Below are positions 17,429 to 25,205 of a DNA stretch of 64,000 nucleotides, piece after piece. A program made the position numbers and the translations under genes. Source of the DNA: Halobacteriovoraceae bacterium (lineage in GTDB: Bacteria; Bdellovibrionota; Bacteriovoracia; Bacteriovoracales; Bacteriovoracaceae). How positions within the stretch are numbered: the first letter of the stretch is position 1; every line of letters starts with the position of its first letter. The DNA lies in contig JACKAJ010000015.1 of the NCBI GenBank assembly GCA_020635135.1, forward strand, positions 1,054,001 through 1,118,000, read 5' to 3'. The notes under the pieces were generated by a model. That model did not search any database. It worked only from the letters and a program-made list of their open reading frames with translations, and was not told where the DNA came from.

Positions 17429-18077
17429 TTCCCACTCCAGGTTCTTCAATTTCTCCAATTAAAGACCTAGCGCCTTTAACTCTCATGCCTTTTCTTACTA
17501 ATATATTTAATTCATTTGGGACTAATAGTCTAATAACCCCTCCACAAGTGAAAAGTCCGAGACAGGAAGTCACTTGACCAATATCACCTGAATCTATTTC
17601 CAAGAAAAGAGCATTTCCTTTAAATTTTTTATAAAAATAGATGTAAAAATAAAATTTTTTCCCTTCAAAATCGATAAAATCGTAGTCGTACAAATCAAGA
17701 TTCAATTTTTTAGAAACACCCCAGAAAGGAATAAAAGTCTTGCCTTGTGCCTGGGAACCAAAATTGAGAACTCTAGATCGGCAAGGAAGATAAAGTCCCC
17801 AACCATCAAAAAGTCCCATCTTAATAACAATTTCTTTGAATTTTTCAGTTTGAGAAATTCTTATAATTTTCCCTGAGACAGGAGCAATAAAATAACTTTC
17901 ACTTTCGTATTCATTGACAATCGCCGGTAGCGAAAACCTTCGTTTTCTTAAAAGTATTAAACTTAGTAACAAGATTATAAAGAAAAAGAATCCCAACGAT
18001 ATACTGAGACAACCCAGCAGAATGCAAAGAAATGCCATTCCTGAAATTTCTAAAACATTCAAGAAAAAAAACTTCAT
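17403..18077 (-). CDS. Phosphatidylserine decarboxylase-like protein lacking the pyruvoyl serine
   Basis: A 224-residue protein with an N-terminal membrane hairpin (about 10-45), then a domain that follows the short PSD (psd-A) pattern: YFIAPVSGKIIRI in place of the PADG strand, and CGGVIRLLVP (178-187) in place of the FGSRxDxxLP strand. In active enzymes the Gly-Ser bond is cut and the Ser becomes the pyruvoyl group. Here that position is Gly180, and the DVH motif is also absent (LFDGWGLYLP). The gene overlaps tsaB by four bases upstream and pssA downstream, so the context says PSD. The sequence predicts no self-processing: either an inactive or partner subunit, or a divergent chemistry. Confidence 0.65.
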   Translation of the reverse strand: MKFFFLNVLEISGMAFLCILLGCLSISLGFFFFIILLLSLILLRKRRFSLPAIVNEYESESYFIAPVSGKIIRISQTEKFKEIVIKMGLFDGWGLYLPCRSRVLNFGSQAQGKTFIPFWGVSKKLNLDLYDYDFIDFEGKKFYFYIYFYKKFKGNALFLEIDSGDIGQVTSCLGLFTCGGVIRLLVPNELNILVRKGMRVKGARSLIGEIEEPGVGNEHNGNHR

Positions 18078-18688
18078 TTTTTAAATTCTTCCTCGAGGGG
18101 TCTAAAATAAAAAATTTCATTATTTTTATTCATTTCTATTATTCTAGGAAATAAAATTTTTGAATTATCTTTAAGCACATCTTCAAAAAAATTCAAGTTC
18201 AGATCACCAAGAACTGCTACGTTTTTTACTTTATCGTTAGTAAAGAAATCATAATGATCATTTTTAAGCTCTTGAATTTTTACTAGAGCATCTTTGAGAA
18301 AATAAAGTTTTCCTTCTTCTCCTACAGGATGAATATAAAATTGGTTTTTAAAAGCATTTGAAAGCCATGCTGTTTTTTCATTTTCTAAACTTTCTAACAA
18401 TTCAAAAAAATAAAAACCTAAAACATTTTTTTTATTCCAAGAAAGAAACTGTGATATTCCTTCTGCAAACCTTAAACCGGTATAAGATCCTGGACCTTTA
18501 ACAATAAAATAATTCTTTAATTCAGAAAAACTTAAATTATATTTTGCTAACGCTTTAGAGATATTTTCATGGAGGTAAAGAGATGGTCGTTCATTGGTCT
18601 TTTGGTACTCGACCCATTGATATTTTTCATCCAACAATCCAAAGTGGCAGTTTGTCGAAGTATCAATAAAAATAGACAAATCTTTCAC
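18074..18688 (-). CDS. tsaB: tRNA threonylcarbamoyladenosine biosynthesis protein TsaB
   Basis: TsaB is the non-catalytic ASKHA-fold partner of TsaD in making t6A37 on ANN-decoding tRNAs. The signature GPGSYTGLRFAEGIS (about 70-84) is diagnostic, and the N-terminal IFIDTSTNCHFGLL strand pair is the ASKHA phosphate loop. Length 204 is slightly short of the usual 220-235. It is separated from rseP by two bases and overlaps the PSD-like gene by four bases. TsaC, TsaD and TsaE are not in the window. Confidence 0.92.
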   Translation of the reverse strand: MKDLSIFIDTSTNCHFGLLDEKYQWVEYQKTNERPSLYLHENISKALAKYNLSFSELKNYFIVKGPGSYTGLRFAEGISQFLSWNKKNVLGFYFFELLESLENEKTAWLSNAFKNQFYIHPVGEEGKLYFLKDALVKIQELKNDHYDFFTNDKVKNVAVLGDLNLNFFEDVLKDNSKILFPRIIEMNKNNEIFYFRPLEEEFKK

Positions 18689-18690
18689 GA

Positions 18691-20214
18691 TTAAATTAGA
18701 TACCTTGTTACATCATTATAAAGTGCTATAAAAATTAACAATAGTAATAAGGAAAGACCAAGCTGCTGAGCAATTTCTAATTTTCTTCGAGAGAGTGGTC
18801 CTCGATTAAAAAATTCTATCACAAGGAAGACTATATGCCCCCCATCGAGCACAGGGATCGGGAAAAGATTAATAATGGCCAAATTAATTGAAATAATCGC
18901 CATTAATCTAAAAAATTGAGCCAATCCTACACTCAAAGAATCTGAAGCCACTGTGGCGATGGCTACCGGTCCTCCCAGAGATTGTAGAGAAGCTTTAGAG
19001 ACAAAAAGATTTTTAAATCCTTCTAATGTTTTTGATGTCGCCAAATATGTTCTTTTTACACTCTTTTCAATTGAAGAGAAAAACGATTTACCAGGGACTT
19101 GAATTTTATCCGGTCTAAAAAGCTGAATGGAAGATTCAACACCAATACTATAATAAGTTTCTTTCCCAATTTTTTTTTCTTCTGGTGAGAGCTCAAAAGT
19201 TTTAAGCTCCCCATCTCGATAAATCTCAATGGCGAGTTTTTCGCTTTTATTTGATTGGATTATATCTCTTAGAGCATAAAAACGGTTTACCTCTTGCCCT
19301 TTAATTTTTGAAATAATATCCCCTTCCTTTAATCCAGCCTTAGCTGCAGCTGACTTAGGAAATGTTCTTTTGATGACAAGATCATGGATGAAATAACCTT
19401 GCTTTCGAAGAGATCCATCAAAATCAGTAGGAATAATACTGATTTCAGAGAGGACTTCCTTCGTTTCTTTATTGATGACATAGACAGAAGAAGGGTGTCG
19501 TTCTTGAAGTTCTTGATAACTTACTAAATCTTTAGGAAGTTCACGAAATTGGGAGAGATAAAACTCTTGGCCTTTTTTATTAACGACGAGAGCTTCAATT
19601 AAGTTAGCTGAGTTGTAGGCAAGGTCTTTTAAAAAAGATTCTCCATCAATTTCAGCATTAATAACTTTTTCTTCTCCAGAACGATCGACTGTGAATTGAT
19701 TAATCTCATCTCCGAGAAGAATAACATCTTCTACAGTGTAAACTTCTTCCCCATTAATTTTTGAAACAATGTCTCCAGTCTGAAAACCATACTGTGCAAT
19801 TTCTGATTTTGCTGTGAGCTCTCCAATCTTAAAGAGTGGTACACGTTCTCCACTAAAGATAAGCACAAAATAAATAGCGAAGGCCATAACCCAATTGGCA
19901 AACGGGCCGCCAAAGACGATCCAAAATCTGGCAAAAATTGATTTATGGTTAAAAGCAAATTTTCTTTGGTCTTCAGGAATCCCTTCTCGATTTGTTGGAT
20001 CATCTCCGTACATTTTGACAAATCCTCCGAGAGGAATAAGCGAGAAACGATACTCCGTATCTCCTTTTTTAAAACTAAAAAGCTTTTTGCCAAAACCGAT
20101 AGAAAAAACTTCAACTCTCACGCCAAAGAGTCTTGCGAATAGAAAGTGCCCCAACTCGTGGAAAAAAACTAAGGGACCTAAAAAAATAAGAAAAATAAAA
20201 ATCTTATAAAACAT
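18691..20214 (-). CDS. rseP: Site-2 metalloprotease RseP
   Basis: RseP is an intramembrane zinc protease that cuts anti-sigma factors and signal-peptide remnants within the membrane. The zinc site HELGH is at 19-23 in the first membrane segment, and the second zinc ligand is in LFPIPVLDGGHIVF near the C-terminus. Two PDZ regions lie between, one around YGFQTGDIVSKINGEEV and one around AGLKEGDIISKIKGQEV. Length 507 is somewhat above the E. coli enzyme (450), with an insertion between the PDZ domains. It follows cdsA directly; the dxr gene that often sits between them is absent. Confidence 0.95.
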   Translation of the reverse strand: MFYKIFIFLIFLGPLVFFHELGHFLFARLFGVRVEVFSIGFGKKLFSFKKGDTEYRFSLIPLGGFVKMYGDDPTNREGIPEDQRKFAFNHKSIFARFWIVFGGPFANWVMAFAIYFVLIFSGERVPLFKIGELTAKSEIAQYGFQTGDIVSKINGEEVYTVEDVILLGDEINQFTVDRSGEEKVINAEIDGESFLKDLAYNSANLIEALVVNKKGQEFYLSQFRELPKDLVSYQELQERHPSSVYVINKETKEVLSEISIIPTDFDGSLRKQGYFIHDLVIKRTFPKSAAAKAGLKEGDIISKIKGQEVNRFYALRDIIQSNKSEKLAIEIYRDGELKTFELSPEEKKIGKETYYSIGVESSIQLFRPDKIQVPGKSFFSSIEKSVKRTYLATSKTLEGFKNLFVSKASLQSLGGPVAIATVASDSLSVGLAQFFRLMAIISINLAIINLFPIPVLDGGHIVFLVIEFFNRGPLSRRKLEIAQQLGLSLLLLLIFIALYNDVTRYLI

Positions 20215-20252
20215 AACTACTTGAAATATTTTAAAGGATTCCTAGGGCTTCG

Positions 20253-21062
20253 TCATGAAATCACCAAGTAAAAAAATGGCGCGGCGAATAATATACTGTC
20301 AGTTCTATCATAAATTCCTCCATGCCCTGGTATCAGAGTAGAACTGTCTTTTAAGGCAAATCGTCTTTTAATCTTCGATTGGATAAGATCTCCTAAAATA
20401 GCCAAGATAATGAGACTCAAAAAAATAAATGACCAATACCCTTGGTTCATTCCCGTAAAGAATTTCCAATACCAAGTCATTCCTAGAGTTCCTACAACAA
20501 TTCCTCCGATTGCCCCTTCAACTGTTTTCTTTGGACTTACAGAAGGCCACAACTTATTTTTGCCAAACTTTTTACCGAAAAACCATGCCGCAATATCGGC
20601 AAGGGCACACATGAGAAGCAATCCGATAAAATAAATTTTCCCATTAGGTTTCGTCACTATCGTTGCAATTGTATGTGCGGGAATAAAACTGAAAAGACCT
20701 ATAAAGTAATGCTGTCTTTTAAACTTTTTTAACAGAAGAAATGTTGGCTTTCTAACTCCAAATAAAAAGGCAAGTAGATAAACATTTACGGCTAAGTTTA
20801 AGCCAATAAGAACATCGTGAAAGCTTTCTGATTTGGAAAAGAAATGAAACAAAACCAAAGCGATATACGATGCTATTACAATTTTGTACTCTTTGCTCTC
20901 TCTCGTTAATTTAAAAAAATTTGTCATTAACTCATCTGAGATAAGGATTCCGACTATAAATATTAATATTTGTAGATAAAAAGGAGAAAGAAAAAGAAAG
21001 AATGCTAAGATTGCAACAAGTATAGACGCTGACAAAACTCTTTTCTTTGTATTAGAGTTCAA
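20253..21062 (-). CDS. cdsA: Phosphatidate cytidylyltransferase
   Basis: CdsA makes CDP-diacylglycerol from phosphatidic acid and CTP, the branch point for all phospholipids. The protein has 269 residues and about seven to eight membrane segments. The family motifs are SPKKTVEGAIGG and, near the end, GDLIQSKIKRRFALKDSSTLIPGHGG with YDRTDS, the site that binds the metal and cytidine. The start overlaps the end of uppS by 11 bases. Confidence 0.95.
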   Translation of the reverse strand: MNSNTKKRVLSASILVAILAFFLFLSPFYLQILIFIVGILISDELMTNFFKLTRESKEYKIVIASYIALVLFHFFSKSESFHDVLIGLNLAVNVYLLAFLFGVRKPTFLLLKKFKRQHYFIGLFSFIPAHTIATIVTKPNGKIYFIGLLLMCALADIAAWFFGKKFGKNKLWPSVSPKKTVEGAIGGIVVGTLGMTWYWKFFTGMNQGYWSFIFLSLIILAILGDLIQSKIKRRFALKDSSTLIPGHGGIYDRTDSILFAAPFFYLVIS

Positions 21063-21846
21063 GATGCCTCACTTCATTGGCTAACTTATCTTTCGATATT
21101 TTTGCACGTCTTGTTTGCTTGTCATAACTATTATTTGTTCCAAGCCCACCAAATCTTCTTTCTCTTGATGATACACTTTCAATAATACTCTCAAACTCAG
21201 AATCCGAGAAGTCTGGCCATAGTGTTTGGGTAAAACAAAGTTCGGCGTAAGCTAACTGCCATAAAAGGTAATTAGAAATTCGCTGATCCCCTCCGGTTCT
21301 AATCAGGAGATCAATATCATGAGTAGTAGGATTATAGAGGTTTTTATTTATGTCCTCTTCAGTAATCATTTCATTGGGATTATTTTTAATAAACTTATTA
21401 ACAGCATTTACCATTTCAGTTCGCGATCCATAGCCAAACGCAAAATTTAGTTCAATCCCTTTCGCATTCTTTGTTTCTTCTTTAAGCGCTTCGATTTTCT
21501 TCAATGTTGAATCTGGAAGAAAAGAATATTCTCCAATAATGTCAAACTTCACATTGTTACTAAGAATTTTTTTTCTTTCTTTGATAAGATATTTATCGAG
21601 AAGTTTAAAAAGAAAAAAGACTTCATCTTTGGGACGAGACCAATTCTCTGTTGAAAATGCATAGAGTGTGATTGATTTTAATCCAAGATCATCAGCTTTC
21701 TCAACGATTTGAGAAACGATTCCCGCTCCTCGCACATGCCCCCAAATTCGTGGACGATGTCTCTTTCGAGCCCATCGCCCATTTCCATCCATAATGAGAG
21801 CAATATGTTTTAATTTTTTTACGTTTTTAGCCGATTCTGTAGCCAT
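21052..21846 (-). CDS. uppS: Isoprenyl transferase (undecaprenyl diphosphate synthase)
   Basis: UppS is the cis-prenyltransferase that builds the C55 lipid carrier for peptidoglycan and O-antigen. The sequence HIALIMDGNGRWARKR carries the catalytic Asp and the NGRWA motif, and the H-x-x-G that follows (GHVRGA) binds substrate. The C-terminal DLLIRTGGDQRISNYLLWQLAYAE and SRERRFGG segments are classic. Length 264 is normal. It lies between frr and cdsA, one base after frr. Confidence 0.96.
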   Translation of the reverse strand: MATESAKNVKKLKHIALIMDGNGRWARKRHRPRIWGHVRGAGIVSQIVEKADDLGLKSITLYAFSTENWSRPKDEVFFLFKLLDKYLIKERKKILSNNVKFDIIGEYSFLPDSTLKKIEALKEETKNAKGIELNFAFGYGSRTEMVNAVNKFIKNNPNEMITEEDINKNLYNPTTHDIDLLIRTGGDQRISNYLLWQLAYAELCFTQTLWPDFSDSEFESIIESVSSRERRFGGLGTNNSYDKQTRRAKISKDKLANEVRHLEL

Positions 21847-21847
21847 G

Positions 21848-22405
21848 TTAAATCGTCATTAACTCTTTTTCTTTATTTGAAACAATATCATCAACTTTTG
21901 CGACAAAAGAGTCCGTTACTTTTTGAATTTCATCTTGAAATCTCTTGGAATCATCTTCTGAGATTTCTTTACTTTTTTCAGATTTTTTCACGATATCATT
22001 TTGATCTCGACGAATGTTTCTGAGAGCAATCTTGGCATCTTCTCCATGTTTCTTTACAACCTTGACCAGATCTTTTCGCTTATCTTCAGTCAAAGCAGGA
22101 AAAGGTATTCGAATCAAATTTCCATCATTTGAGGGAGTAACTCCAAGATTGGCATTGATAATTGATTTTTCAATCTCAGCAATCATGGACTTGTCAAAAG
22201 GCTGAATTTGAAGAAGCCTAGCTTCCGGAGTACTCATTTGCCCGACTTGTTTAACAGGTGTGGGGGTTCCATAATAATCAACAAGAACTCCATCTAAAAC
22301 TGAAGGACTTGCTCTTCCAGTTCTTACTTTTGAAAGGTGATTACTTAAGGATTTAAGAGTTTTATCCATTTCTCCATTTAAAGTTTTTTTAATCGCATCA
22401 ATCAT
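21848..22405 (-). CDS. frr: Ribosome recycling factor
   Basis: RRF splits the post-termination ribosome together with EF-G. The 185 residues match the family from end to end: LSKVRTGRASPSVLDGVLVDYYGTPTPVKQV at the head region, IRIPFPALTEDKRKDLVKVVKKHGEDAKIALRNIRRD in the conserved helix, and a final long helix. It follows pyrH by nine bases with AAGGAG before the ATG, and precedes uppS by one base. Confidence 0.97.
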   Translation of the reverse strand: MIDAIKKTLNGEMDKTLKSLSNHLSKVRTGRASPSVLDGVLVDYYGTPTPVKQVGQMSTPEARLLQIQPFDKSMIAEIEKSIINANLGVTPSNDGNLIRIPFPALTEDKRKDLVKVVKKHGEDAKIALRNIRRDQNDIVKKSEKSKEISEDDSKRFQDEIQKVTDSFVAKVDDIVSNKEKELMTI

Positions 22406-22414
22406 AAAAACTCC

Positions 22415-23128
22415 TTATTTTTCTATATTTACTATTGTTCCAATTTTTTCGCCTTGAGCGGCTTTCAAGATATTGTTTTCTCCAAACAAGTTGAAAACAA
22501 TAATATCAAGTTCGTTTTCCATACACAGAGTAACAGCTGTTGCATCCATGACTTTTATGGATTTATTAATGACATCAATATAGCTTAATCGATCAAATTT
22601 CTTGGCATCGCTGTGTTTCTCTGGATCTTTATCGTATATCCCATCGACCTTAGTCGCTTTCATAATTACATCAGCATCAACTTCATTTGCTCTCAAAGCA
22701 GCTGTCGTATCTGTTGTAAAGTAAGGATTTCCTGTTCCCGCTGCAAAAATAACAATTCTCTTTTTTTCTAGATGGCGAATTGCTCGGCGGCGGATATAAG
22801 GTTCAGCAACTTCCTGCATATCTATGGCCGAAAGAACACGCGTATAGAGTCCCTTACTTTCAAGAGCTCCTTGAATTGCGAGAGCATTAAGTACTGTAGC
22901 CAACATTCCCATATAATCTGAAGTTGAACGATCAAGACCCTTGAGGTTTCCACCCACGCCTCGATGAATATTCCCTCCACCGACAACAATCGCTATTTCA
23001 AAACCTTCTTCATGGACTTCTTTAATGCTTTCACTGATTTTATCGAGTACTTCAGGGTCGAGTCCAAAGCCTTTTTTACCTGCAAGAGCCTCGCCTGAAA
23101 GTTTTAAAAGAATTCTTTTGTATTTCAT
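22415..23128 (-). CDS. pyrH: Uridylate kinase
   Basis: PyrH phosphorylates UMP to UDP and is the bacterial hexameric, GTP-activated enzyme of the amino-acid kinase fold. The motifs KRILLKLSGEALAG, VVGGGNIHRG and GTGNPYFTTDTTAALRA are diagnostic. Its 237 residues are the standard length. It is the first gene after the tsf terminator, in the conserved order rpsB-tsf-pyrH-frr. Confidence 0.97.
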   Translation of the reverse strand: MKYKRILLKLSGEALAGKKGFGLDPEVLDKISESIKEVHEEGFEIAIVVGGGNIHRGVGGNLKGLDRSTSDYMGMLATVLNALAIQGALESKGLYTRVLSAIDMQEVAEPYIRRRAIRHLEKKRIVIFAAGTGNPYFTTDTTAALRANEVDADVIMKATKVDGIYDKDPEKHSDAKKFDRLSYIDVINKSIKVMDATAVTLCMENELDIIVFNLFGENNILKAAQGEKIGTIVNIEK

Positions 23129-23139
23129 AATAATCCCTC

Positions 23140-23176
23140 AAAAAAAGAGGGCACTTCAGCAATGTATTGTGCCCTC
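23140..23176 (-). terminator. Intrinsic terminator after tsf
   Basis: On the minus strand, GAGGGCAC and GTGCCCTC form an eight-base-pair stem (23169-23176 with 23147-23154), followed directly by seven T residues (23146-23140). It lies between tsf and pyrH and should end or attenuate the rpsB-tsf transcript, with read-through feeding the nine-gene pyrH-to-truA run. Confidence 0.85.
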
Positions 23177-23228
23177 CCTCTACCTTGTATACTTTTAAAA
23201 TCGTTTTCGTAATTATAAAAATTAGAGC

Positions 23229-24152
23229 TTAGTTTCCGCCAGTCATCTTTGCGACTTCTTCTGCAAGATTGTCTTCTTTTTTCTCAATCCCTTCGCCCAT
23301 ATTATATTTTAAAAAGTTTTCAACACTAACTTGTGCTCCCAATTTATCAGCAACTGACTTGATATAACTACCAACAGTCACATCTGGATCTTTTACAAAT
23401 TTTTGTTGAAGGAGGCAGATCTCAGAGGCAAGTTTTTTCAATTTTCCCTGAACAATGTTTGGAATCATTTTTTCAGGTTTTCCCTCTTCTTTTAACTGAG
23501 CAGCATAAACCTCTGCTTCTTTATTTTTAAACCCTTCATCAATTTCTGATTCATTGATAAAGCGAGTATCAGAAGCTGCAATATGCATACAAATATCTTT
23601 TACGAGATCTTTAAAAGTTTCATCCGAGTTTAGGTTTTTATCAGAGTTAACTTTAGTAAGAACACCAATTTTACCAGAGTGAACATAAGACCCAACATAA
23701 CCATTCTCACTTGCTGCAACCTTTTCAAATCGTCGAAATGCAATTTTTTCTCCAATTTTTAAAGTTAAGTTGTTGATCTCATCTTCAACTTTTGTTGAGC
23801 CAAGAGTTGAATTAAGAAGCTCTTCGTTTGTTTTAGCTGTTGCAGTTGCTGCTTGTTTAGCAACATCAGTAACAAACTTTTTAAAATCTGCATTTTTTGC
23901 AACGAAATCTGTTTCACAGTTAACTTCAACGACTGCTCCCGTTTTCCCATCATCAGTAACATAGCATTCAACCAGCCCTTCAGCAGCAATTCGCCCAGCT
24001 TTTTTAGCAGCTTTCGCAAGACCTTTAGCTCGTAAATAATCAACGGCCTTATCTTTGTCTCCGTTGCTTTCTGCAAGAGCTTTTTTACAATCCATCATCC
24101 CTGCACCAGTCAGCTCTCTTAAATCTTTAACATCTTTTGCTGAAATACTCAT
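23229..24152 (-). CDS. tsf: Translation elongation factor Ts
   Basis: EF-Ts is the guanine nucleotide exchange factor for EF-Tu. The N-terminal UBA-like domain contains VKDLRELTGAGMMDCKKAL, and the TDFVAKN motif that inserts next to the EF-Tu magnesium site is in VEVNCETDFVAKNADF. Length 307 and the C-terminal coiled-coil part agree with the long form of the factor. It follows rpsB by 47 bases and is followed by an intrinsic terminator. Confidence 0.97.
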   Translation of the reverse strand: MSISAKDVKDLRELTGAGMMDCKKALAESNGDKDKAVDYLRAKGLAKAAKKAGRIAAEGLVECYVTDDGKTGAVVEVNCETDFVAKNADFKKFVTDVAKQAATATAKTNEELLNSTLGSTKVEDEINNLTLKIGEKIAFRRFEKVAASENGYVGSYVHSGKIGVLTKVNSDKNLNSDETFKDLVKDICMHIAASDTRFINESEIDEGFKNKEAEVYAAQLKEEGKPEKMIPNIVQGKLKKLASEICLLQQKFVKDPDVTVGSYIKSVADKLGAQVSVENFLKYNMGEGIEKKEDNLAEEVAKMTGGN

Positions 24153-24199
24153 AATTAATCCTCTATTATCTCAATCTTTAAATTTATATAAATTGAAAA

Positions 24200-25039
24200 T
24201 TACTCTTCAGTACTTTCTTCCGACTCTTCAGTGTCTTCTGTTACGTCAGCAAACTCTTCTTTCAATTCAATATCTTTTTCATATTTCGCAAGAATTTCTT
24301 TTTCGAGTGAAATATCTCTATCGGCTGAATCGCTGTCAGATTTTTTCACGATATTTGCTGAACCTTCCGAAACCGCTCCGCCAAAATAATCTGTAAAAAG
24401 AGTAATAGACTTGATGGCATCATCATTTCCTGGAACAACATAATCAATGTTTTCAGGATCACAGTTTGTATCTGTTATGGCGACAACAGGAATCCCTAAG
24501 TGCTTAGCTTCAGCAACAGCAATTCTCTCTGCATTGGGGTCAACGATGAAAAGAGCTCCTGGAAGCTTTCTCATGTTTTTAATTCCACCTAAGTTTTTTT
24601 CTAATTTATCAATTTCTTTATTAATTTTAGATTGTTCTTTTTTTGTTAGAAGAGAAAAGTCTCCAGTTTCTTTCATCTTCTCAACTTTTCTCAATTTATC
24701 GATTGAAAGGGCGATTGTTTTGTAGTTTGTAAGCATTCCACCCAACCATCTATTCGTGACATAAAAAGCCCCACAATCTTCTGCTGCTTTTTTGATAACA
24801 TCGCCAGCTTGTCTTTTAGTCCCAACAAACAAGACTGATTTTCCTTCTGCAGAAACTTTTTTAAGAAAGTTGTAAGCTTTTGCAGCAAGATCTACACTTT
24901 TCGTGACATCGATAATGTAGATGCCATTTTTTTCACCGTAGACATACTTTTTCATTTTGGGATTCCACTTTTCTGTTTGATGGCCGAAGTGGACACCGGC
25001 TTTAAGAAGGTCTTTAACCTCTAGCTTTGACATAGCCAT
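24200..25039 (-). CDS. rpsB: 30S ribosomal protein S2
   Basis: S2 binds the 30S head-body junction and is needed for S1 binding. Signatures are LLKAGVHFGHQTEKWNPKMKKYVYGEKNGIYIIDVTKS near the N-terminus and PGALFIVDPNAERIAVAEAKHLGIPVVAITDTNCDPENIDYVVPGNDDA in the core. The first ATG (25039) follows AAAGGAG six bases upstream. The C-terminal tail of about 40 residues is strongly acidic, which is longer than E. coli S2. A structured leader and a likely promoter lie upstream. Confidence 0.97.
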   Translation of the reverse strand: MAMSKLEVKDLLKAGVHFGHQTEKWNPKMKKYVYGEKNGIYIIDVTKSVDLAAKAYNFLKKVSAEGKSVLFVGTKRQAGDVIKKAAEDCGAFYVTNRWLGGMLTNYKTIALSIDKLRKVEKMKETGDFSLLTKKEQSKINKEIDKLEKNLGGIKNMRKLPGALFIVDPNAERIAVAEAKHLGIPVVAITDTNCDPENIDYVVPGNDDAIKSITLFTDYFGGAVSEGSANIVKKSDSDSADRDISLEKEILAKYEKDIELKEEFADVTEDTEESEESTEE

Positions 25040-25067
25040 TGAAAACTCCTTTGGTTCGTTGTTGTCG

Positions 25068-25117
25068 AATCACCTCAGACTGCTCTTTAGGCAGACGACC
25101 CAAAATAAGAGGTGATT
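25068..25117 (-). promoter_or_regulatory. rpsB leader hairpin that mimics the anti-Shine-Dalgarno pairing
   Basis: In the minus-strand RNA, AATCACCTC (25117-25109) can pair perfectly with GAGGTGATT (25076-25068). A smaller CTGC/GCAG hairpin is nested between them. The first arm equals the tail of 16S rRNA around the anti-Shine-Dalgarno (ATCACCTC), and the second is an extended Shine-Dalgarno. The element ends about 30 bases before the rpsB ATG, which has its own AAAGGAG. No T-tract follows on this strand, so it is not a terminator. A role in autoregulation by S2 or free 30S subunits is an inference. Confidence 0.5.
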
Positions 25118-25148
25118 ATTCTTTTTCTTTGGGTAATTTAAAGTCCAT

Positions 25149-25178
25149 TTAATAGCACAGAGGGACATGGATGGACAA
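25149..25178 (-). promoter_or_regulatory. Candidate promoter for rpsB-tsf
   Basis: On the minus strand, TTGTCC (25178-25173) and TATTAA (25154-25149) are 18 bases apart, and the -10 is preceded by TGC, forming an extended -10. It would start a leader of about 100 bases that contains the hairpin at 25068-25117. Confidence 0.45.
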
Positions 25179-25205
25179 GGTCTTATTCCTTGATGGCGCA
25201 GCGTA

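Noticed and set aside
25068..25117. Terminator of ftsK or rpsB
   Set aside because: The stem has a T-rich tail only on the plus strand, where no gene is transcribed into it; on the minus strand it lies in the rpsB leader.
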